Counted from the first letter of the stretch, positions 8,619-17,917 are shown. The stretch: 64,000 nt of DNA from Tropicimonas marinistellae (GCF_001509585.1 NZ_LNCI01000005.1:248001-312000); one strand, 5' to 3'. The notes: a model not told the origin generated them from the sequence alone. Numbers and translations are program-made.

Positions 8619-9016
8619 CCCCCCCTTTCGGATCGCCAATCCGCCGCTCCTCCGTCCAAGAGCGTTTGCCTGTCGAGGTCGTCGCGCGTGGTCTTGCCTC
8701 GGAGTTGCAGGCTCTAGCGGTGGACCTGGATCAATTCCAGCATGACTTGTCGGGTTTTCTCTGCGATGCTCATGTCTCGTCAGACCTCATGCTTAGAATT
8801 CAATCCCTTGACGCCGCAACGCAGGCGATTGATGCCCTCTCTCATGTTGCACAAGCGCTTGAACGTGGATGGGCCGGGCCCGAACCGGGTGTCGCAGCGG
8901 AAGAATTGAGTGAATTGGTCAAACTCGGTGACCTTCGCGAAAGGCTACTCGGAAAAACTGCCCGCACGAACACGCGAGGGGACGCGGCACCGACCGGAAA
9001 CGTTAGCTTGTTTTGA
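8615..9016 (+). CDS. Conserved-looking small protein ending the che operon, function unknown
   Basis: A 133-residue, probably helical and soluble protein translated from an ATG that overlaps the cheY stop (ATGA), so it belongs to the operon. The central part (about residues 20-85) is rich in Leu, Gln and Asp with heptad-like spacing (ASELQALAVDLDQFQHDL). The C-terminal 20 residues look disordered. I do not recognise a CheZ, CheD or CheB motif. A role in CheY dephosphorylation or receptor control is possible by position only. Confidence 0.6.
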   Translation: MTPPFGSPIRRSSVQERLPVEVVARGLASELQALAVDLDQFQHDLSGFLCDAHVSSDLMLRIQSLDAATQAIDALSHVAQALERGWAGPEPGVAAEELSELVKLGDLRERLLGKTARTNTRGDAAPTGNVSLF

Positions 9017-9409
9017 ACGGTGTTGGCGACGTTAAAGGTGGTACGCGCGACGTCCTGCACACGCAATCTCCCTGCCAACCAATCGGAGCAAAAAACTCAG
9101 TGGAAACCATCGGTCCGCTGACTAAGCGACCGTGGATACAAGCGGTGGCACCGGGCATGGTGTCGGCTGAAACTCTCCGCGCGGCGGCGTTTGCCCATCA
9201 CCGCCGCGGCAAAACCTCCCGTGCGGCAGCGCTCTACACCAAGTACCTGATGCTCTAGCGTCCTGCCCGTGTTCGCACACCGACCTCTCATTGGATTGGG
9301 TGTAATCGCCAGGTTCGGCAAACGAACGCGCACCACCTATCGTCACGCGCGAAACGCATGAGGCAGCAGCAAGTGGCTTCCGGACGGGCTCAAGCCAACC
9401 GGGATTTCT
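9017..9409. other. Intergenic region between the che operon and cysK
   Basis: About 390 bp between convergent genes. It contains the broken TPR-gene copy at 9157-9254 described separately. I see no other gene, no clear rho-independent terminator and no tRNA. Confidence 0.6.
9157..9254 (+). pseudogene. 98-bp fragment duplicated from the TPR protein gene
   Basis: These 98 bp match the complement of 16422-16519 with only six substitutions (about 94 percent identity). They encode MVSAETLRAAAFAHHRRGKT and a further 14 residues, then a stop directly after the match. The homology begins exactly at an internal ATG of the intact gene. This is a remnant lacking all later TPR and glycosyltransferase parts, in inverted orientation to the intact gene about 7.2 kb away. 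Confidence 0.8.
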
Positions 9410-10504
9410 TCATTCCATTTGGTAGCCCGGCGTCGAGGCCGCAATCTCCGCCTCGGCGTCGCTCATGCCGGTCGGTAGGTTCTCGAACAATGGTGTCGAA
9501 AGATACCGTTCCCCGGTGTCAGGCAACATGGCAAGTATGGTCGTGCCAGGATCCGACGCCTTGGCAACCTCCATTGCTATCGCAAATGTGGAGCCCCCGG
9601 AGACCCCCGTGAGAATGCCTTCCTTCGCAGCAAGTTGACGCGCCCAGTCCATTCCGTCGGCGCCCGCAACCGGACGGAGTTCGTCATAGTACCCACCGTC
9701 GATTGCTTCCTGCAGGACCAACGGAATGAAGTTCGGCGTCCACCCCTGAATTGGATGCGCCTCGAATGCAGGATGCCCCACGGCCGGGCCGCCAGAAGCC
9801 GTACGTTCCTGCGGAATTCCGGACCCCACGAGTTGCGCATTTGCGGGCTCGCTCAACACGATCTTCAGGTCTGGCCGCGCTTCTCGCAGAACACGGCCAA
9901 GTCCGGCCACGGTCCCGCCGGTGCCATAGCCCGTCACCACCGTATCGAGCCGACGTCCGTCGAAATCCGCCAAGATCTCACGGGCTGTCGTGTTCGCGTG
10001 GATCTTCGCATTGGCCGCGGTCTCGAACTGACCAGCCCAAAACCACCCATGCGCTTCCGCCAGTTCCAGCGCTTTCATGTACATTCCCGTTCCGCCAAGT
10101 GCCTTGGGCGTCAGAACGACCTTGGCGCCAAGCATGCGCATCAACTGGCGACGCTCCACCGAAAAGCTCTCCGCCATGGTGACAACGAGCGGATAACCTT
10201 TCGCTGCGCAGACCATGGCCAATCCGATGCCTGTGTTACCTGACGTCGCCTCGATGATCGTCTGGCCGGGTTTCAGAGTGCCGTCACGCTCGGCCTCCTC
10301 GATGATGGACACAGCAAGACGATCCTTGACCGACGCGCCCGGATTGAAGGCTTCTGCTTTGACGAAAAGCTCCACACCGTCCGGCGCGAGGTGATTGATG
10401 CGGATCGTGGGCGTGTTGCCGATCGTGTCCAATACGCTGTCGTATGTTCGGCCAAGCCCTTCGGTCGTTCTCGCCTGAGCCGAGGTCTCACTACCCTTGT
10501 CCAT
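9410..10504 (-). CDS. cysK: Cysteine synthase A (O-acetylserine sulfhydrylase)
   Basis: A PLP enzyme of 364 residues converting O-acetylserine and sulfide to cysteine. The PLP lysine lies in NPGASVKDRLAV, the substrate loop is EATSGNTGIGLA, and the phosphate-binding glycine loop is GYGTGGTVAGLG. The late GVSGGSTFAIA segment is also typical. It is about 40-50 residues longer than typical CysK, with extra sequence at both ends (an N-terminal 18-residue extension before GRTYDSVLDTIG). A good RBS (AAGGAG) precedes the ATG. No other sulfur gene is adjacent; the cysE in the nif operon at 42.7 kb supplies the same pathway. Confidence 0.92.
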   Translation of the reverse strand: MDKGSETSAQARTTEGLGRTYDSVLDTIGNTPTIRINHLAPDGVELFVKAEAFNPGASVKDRLAVSIIEEAERDGTLKPGQTIIEATSGNTGIGLAMVCAAKGYPLVVTMAESFSVERRQLMRMLGAKVVLTPKALGGTGMYMKALELAEAHGWFWAGQFETAANAKIHANTTAREILADFDGRRLDTVVTGYGTGGTVAGLGRVLREARPDLKIVLSEPANAQLVGSGIPQERTASGGPAVGHPAFEAHPIQGWTPNFIPLVLQEAIDGGYYDELRPVAGADGMDWARQLAAKEGILTGVSGGSTFAIAMEVAKASDPGTTILAMLPDTGERYLSTPLFENLPTGMSDAEAEIAASTPGYQME

Positions 10505-10578
10505 GATTAGCTCCTTCCTGTTGCTCGTTGTCCGACCGTCACGTCCCTCGGCGCATGCCGAACCCTCGGGCCGCGAAG

Positions 10579-13500
10579 TCAGCCCAGGAAGGCGAACACA
10601 CCCTCCGTGAGATCGGCCACAGTCGTGTTCAGAACGATGATCTCGTCGTCCTCACCATAGGCGATCACCACGTTGGCGGCCGATTGCGACAATCTCAGAT
10701 CGTCAAAGCCTCCCGCGCCGCTCTCAAACAGTATCTTATCCGCGCCTCTGCCAAAATCCATGATCTTGTCGATACCGTCTCCGGCGCGGAATCGAAACGT
10801 GTCCATCCCCTTCCCGCCAGTCAGGAGGTCGCGCCCGCCAGCCCCCCAGATGTCGTCGTCTCCCCGGCCACCGTCGAGCACGTTCCGCGCGCCGTTTCCA
10901 ACAAGTACGTTGTCGGCGCCATTGCCGCTCCCGTGCAGGTTTTTCTTTCCGACCAGCGTTAGGTTTTCGACGTGCCGCCCGGAGGCCTGAAGGTCAAAGT
11001 CGAGATGGCTCACGACGGTGTCGGTACCCTTCCCGGCCTTTTCCACCACTCGGTCGCCAATGTCGTCCACGTAGTAGGTATCGTCGCCCTTCCAGCCGCG
11101 CATCAGGTCGGCGCCCTTCTTGTCGCGGAACGTGTCGTCCCCGCGACCGCCGCGCAGCACGTCGTCGCCCAAGTGACCGTCAAGAAGGTTGTCGCCGTTG
11201 TTGCCGGCAATCCGGTTGTCGGATCGATTGCCTACGCCGTCGATATCCGCATTGCCCCGGAGCTTGAGGATTTCGACATTCCTGCCGTTGTCGAACAACG
11301 TGAACGATACCGTGCTCAGCACCGTATCCGTGCCGTTGTCCGCGATTTCCACCACCCGGTCGGCGGCATGGTCCACCCGGTAGGAGTCGTTCCCTGCCTT
11401 GCCCACAAGGATGTCCTTGCCGGCGCCTCCATCAAGGAAGTTGTTGCCGTCATTGCCGACAATACGGTTCGCCAGCGCATTACCCGCTCCGTCGATGTCG
11501 GCCGACCCGGTGAGTTTCAGCACTTCAAGGTCACCGCCATGCGAAAGCAGTGAAAATGTAATCGCGCTGAGCACCGTGTCGCGCCCGCCCCCGGCTTTTT
11601 CGATCGCCCGGTCGGCAGCATCGTCGATCACATAGATGTCGCGGCCGCCACCACCGCGCATCTCGTCGCCCCCCGCTCCGCCGTCCAACCGGTCGTCGCC
11701 AGCTTTCCCCAGCAACGTGTCCGCTCCGTCTCCACCGGCCAGAACGTTTTTGCCGGCGTTTCCGGAGAGCCGATTGGCCAACGCGTTCCCCAACACGTCA
11801 ATGTCGCGCTCTCCAGTCAGGACAAGGTCTTCGACGTTCGCCCCGTTGACTGCCATATCGAACGAAATCGACGCCTCGATCCGGTCACGTCCCTGCCCCG
11901 CCAACTCGACAATCACCTGTTCGGCGTTCCCGATGACATAGACGTCGTCTCCCGCGCCGCCTTCCATCCGGTCGGCGCCGGCGCCACCGGTCAGGACATC
12001 CTTTCCACCGCCGCCAAGCAACACATCCTTGCCGCCCCCGCCGAAGAGTTGATCATTCCCACCACCACCCCGCAACTCATCACGTCCACCCAGCCCAAAG
12101 AGCCTGTCCGAACCGCCTCCCGCGATGACCACGTTGGCCGCCATGGTCGCGATGATCTCGTCATCTCCGCCGCCCGTGGTTGCGTTTTCGAAGTTCAGGA
12201 AGGTTTTCCCGTCGAAGTTGGTTTTTCCCGTCGCGAGGTCGATTTCGTAGTCGTCATTCGTTGCCGTGGTGTCGAGCCGGTCGCGTCCGTCCCCGCCGTC
12301 AAGGAGTTCTTCGCGTGACCCGGCACCAGCGCGCAAGACATCGTCGCCGCTACCGCCGTAGTACTGTCCTCGGCCGTAAGATGTGATATCGTCGTCGCCC
12401 TCGCCGCCAAATGCGCGGTTGTCATCATCGGCGTCACCACCGTTTCGTAGGATGTCGTCGCCGTCGCCGCCATAGAGTGTGTCGGCGCTGTCGTCGCCGC
12501 CGAGCAACGTGTCGTCGCCGGCGTCGCCATAGAGAGTATCGACGTCCTCACCGCCACGCAGGGTATCGCGGCCTGCGCCCCCGTGAATCGTGTCGGCACC
12601 GGCCATCCCGTCCACGATGTCATCGCCGCCATTCGTGATGATCTCGTTGTCGTCAGACGTCGCCAGCACGGTGTCGTCCAACGCGCCCGTCGTGACGCTT
12701 TCAAAGTCGGTGTAGCGGTCTCCCGAGTTGATCGAGAGATTGGTCAAGCCGGTCGCGAGGTCAATCTCGTGAACGCCGCGCGCGCCCGTGAGGTCCAGAT
12801 GATCGTGCCCACCGCCGCCGTCGAGCACTTCCGCCCCGCCAGTCCCATCGCTGGACGCAAAGGCGGTATCGGCCCCTTCCTCTCCGTAGTAGGTACCAAG
12901 ACCGCCGGAATGCAATTCGTCGTCGCCACTGCCGCCGTACACGGTATCGAAACCGCCGCCGCCGTAGATCACATCATTGCCGCCGTTGCCGAATATCTGG
13001 TCGTCGCCGCCCTCGCCACTCAGCGCATCGGCGTCGCTGCCGCCCGACAACCAATCCGCCCCGCCGCCACCGAAAAGGCTGTCCTCGCCGGAACCGCCTT
13101 CAAGGGTGTTTTCGCCGTCGCTGCCACGCAGGACATCGTCTCCTGCACCGGCCAAGAGGTTCTCGATCTTGGTCAGCGTCAGAACGGTGAACTTTCCGGC
13201 TCCCCTGCCCGCCTCTAGGTCGATGTCCCATGCGACATCGTTGTCGGAAAGATCGAGCGTATCGGCACTGCTGCCGCCGTCCAGATCCTGTGTTCCGCCA
13301 AGATCTGATACGAAGAAGGTATCCTCTCCGGTTCCGCCGTAGGCCGAATTGCTCCCGGATTGTAGGACGAGCGTATCATTGCCGGCATTTCCATACAGGA
13401 CGTCGTCGCCCGATCCGCTTTCGATCCGGTCTGCACCGCCATTTCCGTCCAGAACGTTCGCAATCGATGACCCGACTATCAGGTCGTCGCCGTCGCCTGC

Positions 13501-14910
13501 TACGACTTCCTCGATCGCCAGAAGCGGCAGGTCGGAGCCGAACGACCCGGTTACGTTGTTCAGCGTTCCCGCCCCGAGATCGACAGCTAGGGCAACGGCC
13601 ATGTCGTGGAAGGAAATGCGGTCTCTTCCACCACCGCCGTCAAAGGCGTCGCCCGCATTCACGCCGCCATAGACGTAAATCTGATCGTCGCCGTCACCGC
13701 CGTGGAGGTCCTCGTTGTCGTCCGTGTCGTGCGAGTAGAGCCTGTCCGCTCCACCGCCACCGTCGGCATACCCACCGTCGGCCCCAACATAGAGGCTGTC
13801 GCTGCCCGCCCCGCCGTAGAGGCTGTCGTAGCCGCCGTAGCCGTAGAGCGTATCGACCCCGCCATTCCCGGACAGCCGGTTGGCCACGCCGTTGCCGTCG
13901 ATCCGGTCATCGCCGTCACCGGTCTTGGCATTCTCGATCACGGTGCCCTGCGAGATGCTCATGTTGCCGCGTTTGCCGCCAATGTCGGAGGTCGTGCCTT
14001 CGGCCAGCGAGACGGTCTGATCCGCTACGTATCCAGAGAAATCCACCGTATCGACGCCGCCAGAGTCGATGATGTGGAACGCGTGGGAATCTGCGAAATC
14101 CGAAAGGACGTTCCAGATCACGGATACGTCGGCCGTGATCGTCGTGTTGAATCCGTAGGTCGTGTTACCGTCGAATGCCGCGGAAATGTCATAGGTATCG
14201 ATGCCGTCCAGCGCGAGCCAGTCGGCGATCATTGGCGTCAGCAGATACGCCTTGTCCGCTCCGATCGTGGTGTTCTCGTCCTGGTCGAAGTACGACATGA
14301 TCGACTTCTGCCAGCTGTCGTTCAGATAGACGTTGGAGTTGTTGCTGTAATCCGGATCGGTGGTTTCGGTGACGAAATTCGCCGCCCCGTCATAGGCTCC
14401 GGAATGGCCCAGTCCGAGCGCGTGGCCGATTTCGTGTATGTACGTCTGCAACGAATAGGTGCCGATGCCGGTACCGTGTTTCGTCAGCCAGTTCGTGCTG
14501 ATGTTGACATAGGCATAGTCGACAAACGCACCGTTGGAGCCGGAGACCGTTTTGTAGCCTGCATAGGCACCGGAACTGTTGTCGCTGAAAAAGAGATCGA
14601 CGTCGTCGCCGGTTGCGTCCGTCTCGATGAAGGTCACGTCCAGAACGGCGCCGTAGAGCTGCAGAGCTGCACGTGCCAGCGTCGCACCGGCGCTGGTCAG
14701 CCCGTCCGCGTCGTCGGTCCAACCCGACAGGTTGTAGTAGAGCACGCCATTGTTGGCACCAACCCCGCCCTCGCCGAGGTTGAACCCATGTGGTTTCTTC
14801 CCGAACCAACTCCAGAATCCAACACGCAGATAATCCGCTATCTCCTGGTCGGAATAGACCGGCAGATCGCTTTCCGTCGCTTCGGATGCCACTTCGCTCG
14901 AAATCGGCAC
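10579..14910 (-). CDS. Giant RTX serralysin-type zinc metalloprotease
   Basis: A 1443-residue secreted protein. The N-terminal M10 peptidase domain carries the zinc site HEIGHALGLGH (residues 159-169) and a Met-turn SIMSYF (about 203-208). There is no Sec signal, as expected for type I secretion. From about residue 330 it is built of Ca-binding nonapeptides of the GGxGxDxLx type. Residues about 975-1345 hold four longer modules of roughly 85-100 residues with DIDGxGN / ANRIxGN motifs, and a C-terminal non-repeat segment of about 70 residues ends the protein. Ordinary serralysins are about 480 residues, so this is roughly threefold larger. Start GTG 14910 has GGGGAG upstream. No ABC exporter genes are nearby. 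Confidence 0.9.
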   Translation of the reverse strand: MPISSEVASEATESDLPVYSDQEIADYLRVGFWSWFGKKPHGFNLGEGGVGANNGVLYYNLSGWTDDADGLTSAGATLARAALQLYGAVLDVTFIETDATGDDVDLFFSDNSSGAYAGYKTVSGSNGAFVDYAYVNISTNWLTKHGTGIGTYSLQTYIHEIGHALGLGHSGAYDGAANFVTETTDPDYSNNSNVYLNDSWQKSIMSYFDQDENTTIGADKAYLLTPMIADWLALDGIDTYDISAAFDGNTTYGFNTTITADVSVIWNVLSDFADSHAFHIIDSGGVDTVDFSGYVADQTVSLAEGTTSDIGGKRGNMSISQGTVIENAKTGDGDDRIDGNGVANRLSGNGGVDTLYGYGGYDSLYGGAGSDSLYVGADGGYADGGGGADRLYSHDTDDNEDLHGGDGDDQIYVYGGVNAGDAFDGGGGRDRISFHDMAVALAVDLGAGTLNNVTGSFGSDLPLLAIEEVVAGDGDDLIVGSSIANVLDGNGGADRIESGSGDDVLYGNAGNDTLVLQSGSNSAYGGTGEDTFFVSDLGGTQDLDGGSSADTLDLSDNDVAWDIDLEAGRGAGKFTVLTLTKIENLLAGAGDDVLRGSDGENTLEGGSGEDSLFGGGGADWLSGGSDADALSGEGGDDQIFGNGGNDVIYGGGGFDTVYGGSGDDELHSGGLGTYYGEEGADTAFASSDGTGGAEVLDGGGGHDHLDLTGARGVHEIDLATGLTNLSINSGDRYTDFESVTTGALDDTVLATSDDNEIITNGGDDIVDGMAGADTIHGGAGRDTLRGGEDVDTLYGDAGDDTLLGGDDSADTLYGGDGDDILRNGGDADDDNRAFGGEGDDDITSYGRGQYYGGSGDDVLRAGAGSREELLDGGDGRDRLDTTATNDDYEIDLATGKTNFDGKTFLNFENATTGGGDDEIIATMAANVVIAGGGSDRLFGLGGRDELRGGGGNDQLFGGGGKDVLLGGGGKDVLTGGAGADRMEGGAGDDVYVIGNAEQVIVELAGQGRDRIEASISFDMAVNGANVEDLVLTGERDIDVLGNALANRLSGNAGKNVLAGGDGADTLLGKAGDDRLDGGAGGDEMRGGGGRDIYVIDDAADRAIEKAGGGRDTVLSAITFSLLSHGGDLEVLKLTGSADIDGAGNALANRIVGNDGNNFLDGGAGKDILVGKAGNDSYRVDHAADRVVEIADNGTDTVLSTVSFTLFDNGRNVEILKLRGNADIDGVGNRSDNRIAGNNGDNLLDGHLGDDVLRGGRGDDTFRDKKGADLMRGWKGDDTYYVDDIGDRVVEKAGKGTDTVVSHLDFDLQASGRHVENLTLVGKKNLHGSGNGADNVLVGNGARNVLDGGRGDDDIWGAGGRDLLTGGKGMDTFRFRAGDGIDKIMDFGRGADKILFESGAGGFDDLRLSQSAANVVIAYGEDDEIIVLNTTVADLTEGVFAFLG

Positions 14911-15160
14911 CGAGAAATCTCCCCACTCTCCCGCGGGATGAGGTCAGCAAGGTATAGCGTCAACGCGCGCCGAACCGGCACGTGTTCTCGAAATCACGAT
15001 ATACAGCCTGATTTCCGGCAACCGACTTCGTCGTCCGGAAGAGCCCCCACCACAAACCTCAGTTGCTCTATCACGGTTGCCCGGGAACGGTAAAGGCGAT
15101 GTGCTTCACGGTGAATCTGCGCAATATTCCGCCGACATCCCGCGCCAGCGCGCGTGACGC

Positions 15161-16594
15161 TCACTCTTGCGTGCCGACCAACCGCGAAAACAGATCTCGC
15201 CTGACCTGTGCAAAAACCCCGTCCCAATCCATTGGCCGACGTTGGCGATAGAGCCGCATGGAACGGTACCATGGCGTCCTGTCGCCATGATGTCCGTAGA
15301 GCCAGAAAGGATCCCAATGAAGCAGATTCCAGACCTCTTTGCCGAGCGATCCCGCAAGATGCGCGGTCGCCGTGTCGGCAGTGATCACGAGGTCCATCTG
15401 CTCAATTGTGGCCGCGCAATCGGCCAGATCTGCATCGTTGCTCGCCGTGTCGATCAGGACAGCGTTGCTGGCATCTTCGAAGTATTCCTTCAGAAGCGGC
15501 CCCTTGTAGAGCGAATAGAGGCGAACCCCGTCCAGATCGGCAAGCGGCAGAAAGGCTTCATGGCCGAACGCGCGCAGATGGTTGGCCTTGTAGGTGACCG
15601 ACCCCGACCAGACGACACCAATGCGCAGGTCGTCGCCGGCATTGCTCAACAGGGCTTGCGCGCGGTCGCGACTGACCTGGGGAACATTGAATTCCGCAGG
15701 CGCGGGCGGCGCTGCTTCGGTGCGAAAGTAGTGCCTGGGTAGATCGAACATGCTGGTCCACATGTCATACCCGGACAGGTCGGGCACCTCGGTGCTGACG
15801 ATGTCGGCAAGTCCGGAGTTCTCGAACAGTCGAAGGACTGGCGGCCGGCACACCATATGCACCCGCGCGCCCTGCTCGCGGAGCAGCGGCAGGAACCGGG
15901 CACATAACAGGCTGTCGCCCAGCCCCTGTTCCCGAAGAACAAGCAATGACTTTCCCGCCAGTGGCGCGCCGTTCCAACGCGGCAGATCGATGCGCGGGCG
16001 CGCCACGTCGCCAGTGGAAAAGCGCGCGTCGTAGTTCGCAAAGCCGGATCGGTAATCACCAGCGGCGAGTTGCGTGAGAGCCAGCTGAAGCCGAACCTGG
16101 GATTTGCCGCGAAAGCGCTTTCGCGCGGCCTGCAACACGTCGAGCGCCTCGTCATATCGGCCAAGTGCCCGCAAATGCCGGCCGAGATTCCAGCCGGCGT
16201 CCGGATCGTCCGGTGCTTCGTCCAGCAGCTCGCGGAAAAACGCTGCGGCCTCCTCGTTACGGCCAGAGTCGCCGAGGGCATTGGCGAGATTATTGCGTAC
16301 GATCCGTAGATTTGGCGCCAGCCGATACGCACGTTGCTGGAACCGCAGCGATTGCTTCCTCTGTCCGCTTTGGCGCATGAGGACACCAAGGTTCGACCAC
16401 ACAGTCGCGTCGTCCGGCCGAAGCATCAGGTACTTGGTGTAGAGTGCCGCCGCACGGGAGGTTTCGCCGCGGCGGTGATGGGCAAGCGCCGCCGCACGGA
16501 GCGTTTCAGCCGACACCATTTCCGCAGCCGTTCCCGCCGCCTGGGGGGCGCCCCCGTCGGCCGCATTCTTGTCACCGGGACTGCTGCCTGGCAT
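15161..16594 (-). CDS. TPR protein with glycosyltransferase-like C-terminal domain
   Basis: A 477-residue protein. Residues about 25-190 are tetratricopeptide repeats (for example AAALYTKYLMLRPDDATVWS and DALDVLQAARKRF). The C-terminal half (about 225-470) resembles the heptosyltransferase/Spindly-like GT-B domain that commonly follows TPRs in alphaproteobacteria (LLVLREQGLGDSLLCARFLP, IGVVWSGS, LVITADTATAHLAGSLGKEV). Residues 26-58 correspond to the duplicated fragment at 9157-9254. It lies between the RTX protease and the kinase/GTPase cluster. Transfer of sugar to protein or surface glycan is inferred; the acceptor is unknown. Confidence 0.8.
   Translation of the reverse strand: MPGSSPGDKNAADGGAPQAAGTAAEMVSAETLRAAALAHHRRGETSRAAALYTKYLMLRPDDATVWSNLGVLMRQSGQRKQSLRFQQRAYRLAPNLRIVRNNLANALGDSGRNEEAAAFFRELLDEAPDDPDAGWNLGRHLRALGRYDEALDVLQAARKRFRGKSQVRLQLALTQLAAGDYRSGFANYDARFSTGDVARPRIDLPRWNGAPLAGKSLLVLREQGLGDSLLCARFLPLLREQGARVHMVCRPPVLRLFENSGLADIVSTEVPDLSGYDMWTSMFDLPRHYFRTEAAPPAPAEFNVPQVSRDRAQALLSNAGDDLRIGVVWSGSVTYKANHLRAFGHEAFLPLADLDGVRLYSLYKGPLLKEYFEDASNAVLIDTASNDADLADCAATIEQMDLVITADTATAHLAGSLGKEVWNLLHWDPFWLYGHHGDRTPWYRSMRLYRQRRPMDWDGVFAQVRRDLFSRLVGTQE
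16422..16519 (-). repeat. Intact-gene copy of the 98-bp inverted duplicate
   Basis: This is the source-like copy of the repeat at 9157-9254, in the opposite orientation and inside the TPR gene (codons starting MVSAETLRAAALAHHRRGET). There are six mismatches over 98 bp. No similarity is visible immediately outside the repeat on either side. Confidence 0.8.
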
Positions 16595-16679
16595 CTCTTG
16601 GACTCGTGGCTCACCGTGCCAAAAGGTATTGCGTTTCAGACAACAAACCCGAGGGGCGTGCGAAAGTCAAAGCGCGCGG

Positions 16680-17516
16680 TCAACCGCGCTGTGCAACTTG
16701 CGCGCTCGGCCAGCCGTGCAGAACCTCCTGCAAATCGTTGACCATGGCGTCAAGCCCGGCGGGACGAATGAGAAGCGTAAGCAGGATTCCGTCGAAGGAG
16801 GCAAGTATCACACCGTGACCGGACCCTCCGAAACGGTTGAGGGCAAACACACAGCGATCGCGAGACAGGTCAGGCAGGGCGCGCGACGCGGCGAATACAT
16901 CGCGCTCAAGTTTGCGCGCCAATGCCTCGGCCTGCTCGAACAGGCCGGCATCGCCGCCGCAGTCGGTTTGCCCGTCAAAGCGACGTACCCAGCAGAGTAT
17001 TGTGCCCCTGTGCCGGGCCAGGATCCCATCCAGCACATCGACCATTGGCAGCCGTCCGGACGGCGCCAATACGACCTCCCACGCATCGGCCAGTTTCTTC
17101 GCCGAGATGCCAAAACCATCCTCCGGCTGTTCGGCGGTCTGGGTCTCCTCCCAAACCTGAAGCGCGTCGCTTTCGGCAATGAACCCGTCCAGCAGGTCAC
17201 GCAGAAACGAGATCGTTTCCGGGTCCCGCGTGTCTTCGGGTTGCCAGATGGTGCTCAACGCGCGACCGCAGAACTGCCTCGCACTGGGCGCGCGCACGCG
17301 GAGCACCCGCCGGTTGTGCACATCGAGAAGGAGTTCCCTCCCCTCGGCATTGGCCAGACGCAACGTCCGGGCAAGCACCGTCTCGTCGATTTCCTGGAGC
17401 ACCGACGCCAAAAGTGTCCTGCCGCCGAACGCGCGCAATTGACGGCCCGCCGCCGAACTCGCCCCCGCCGCGGCCAGACGCTCGATCTTGTGTTGCAGGT
17501 CGTCGGGGAGTTTCAT
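16680..17516 (-). CDS. Unknown protein at the distal end of the kinase-GTPase cluster
   Basis: A 278-residue soluble protein that I do not recognise. It opens with an Ala-rich helix (ERLAAAGASSAAGRQLRAFGG), followed by a mixed alpha/beta part with LDVHNRRVLRVRAPSARQF. A second half from about 170 (PSGRLPMVDVLDGILARHRG) ends with LDAMVNDLQEVLHGWPSAQV. There is no membrane segment, signal peptide or catalytic motif visible. It starts 26 bp after the small putative roadblock gene and is probably cotranscribed with it and the GTPases, so a role as regulator or effector of them is a reasonable guess only. Confidence 0.7.
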   Translation of the reverse strand: MKLPDDLQHKIERLAAAGASSAAGRQLRAFGGRTLLASVLQEIDETVLARTLRLANAEGRELLLDVHNRRVLRVRAPSARQFCGRALSTIWQPEDTRDPETISFLRDLLDGFIAESDALQVWEETQTAEQPEDGFGISAKKLADAWEVVLAPSGRLPMVDVLDGILARHRGTILCWVRRFDGQTDCGGDAGLFEQAEALARKLERDVFAASRALPDLSRDRCVFALNRFGGSGHGVILASFDGILLTLLIRPAGLDAMVNDLQEVLHGWPSAQVAQRG

Positions 17517-17542
17517 GGCTCGGTCCCTTCAGATGCTCTCGC

Positions 17543-17917
17543 TCAGAGGTCCAGTATCTCGACCGTGCGTCGCGCAATGCCGCGCGCTTGCTGGGACGGG
17601 GTTTCGGGCGGGAAGAAAAAGCACAGCGCCGTGCCGGCTTCCTGCGGGACATTCTGGAGCACCAGCAATTCGGTTACAGTGGCGAGCACTGCCTGTTCCG
17701 CGTTGTTTCCAACGTTCGAAAACGCCTCGCTCGCAACCCGGCACAGCCCATCGAGAACTTCTTGCGGGCGAGCCGCATGGCTGCTTGCACCAAGCACGGT
17801 GGTTGCCTTGAAATCCACGTAAACGACAGCGTCAATCGTCGCGTTCTGCAGGCGCAGTGAGTCCAGTCTCGATGATACGTTCACGTCCGATGCTCTGGTG
17901 GCCAAGTTCGTGTGCAT
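17543..17917 (-). CDS. Small protein of the GTPase cluster, possibly roadblock/LC7-like
   Basis: A 124-residue soluble protein. The pattern of an N-terminal strand (IDAVVYVDFKATTVLGAS), a helix (EVLDGLCRVASEAF), paired strands with ELLVLQNVP and ALCFFFPP, and a last helix (QARGIARRTVEIL) is compatible with a roadblock/LC7 fold. Such proteins act on small GTPases (for example MglB with MglA). There is no diagnostic motif, so this is a structural guess. It lies 106 bp after the smaller GTPase and 26 bp before the unknown 278-residue gene. Confidence 0.6.
   Translation of the reverse strand: MHTNLATRASDVNVSSRLDSLRLQNATIDAVVYVDFKATTVLGASSHAARPQEVLDGLCRVASEAFSNVGNNAEQAVLATVTELLVLQNVPQEAGTALCFFFPPETPSQQARGIARRTVEILDL

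Noticed and set aside
9013-9258. 81-codon frame containing the TPR fragment as a functional gene
   Set aside because: The start would be TTG without a ribosome site, and the homologous part is only the first about 33 residues of the TPR region, so it is a remnant.
13606-15093. 495-codon open frame on the plus strand opposite the RTX protease
   Set aside because: It is the reverse complement of the GC-rich repeat-coding region. The protein has no recognisable domain and the minus-strand RTX frame is unambiguous.
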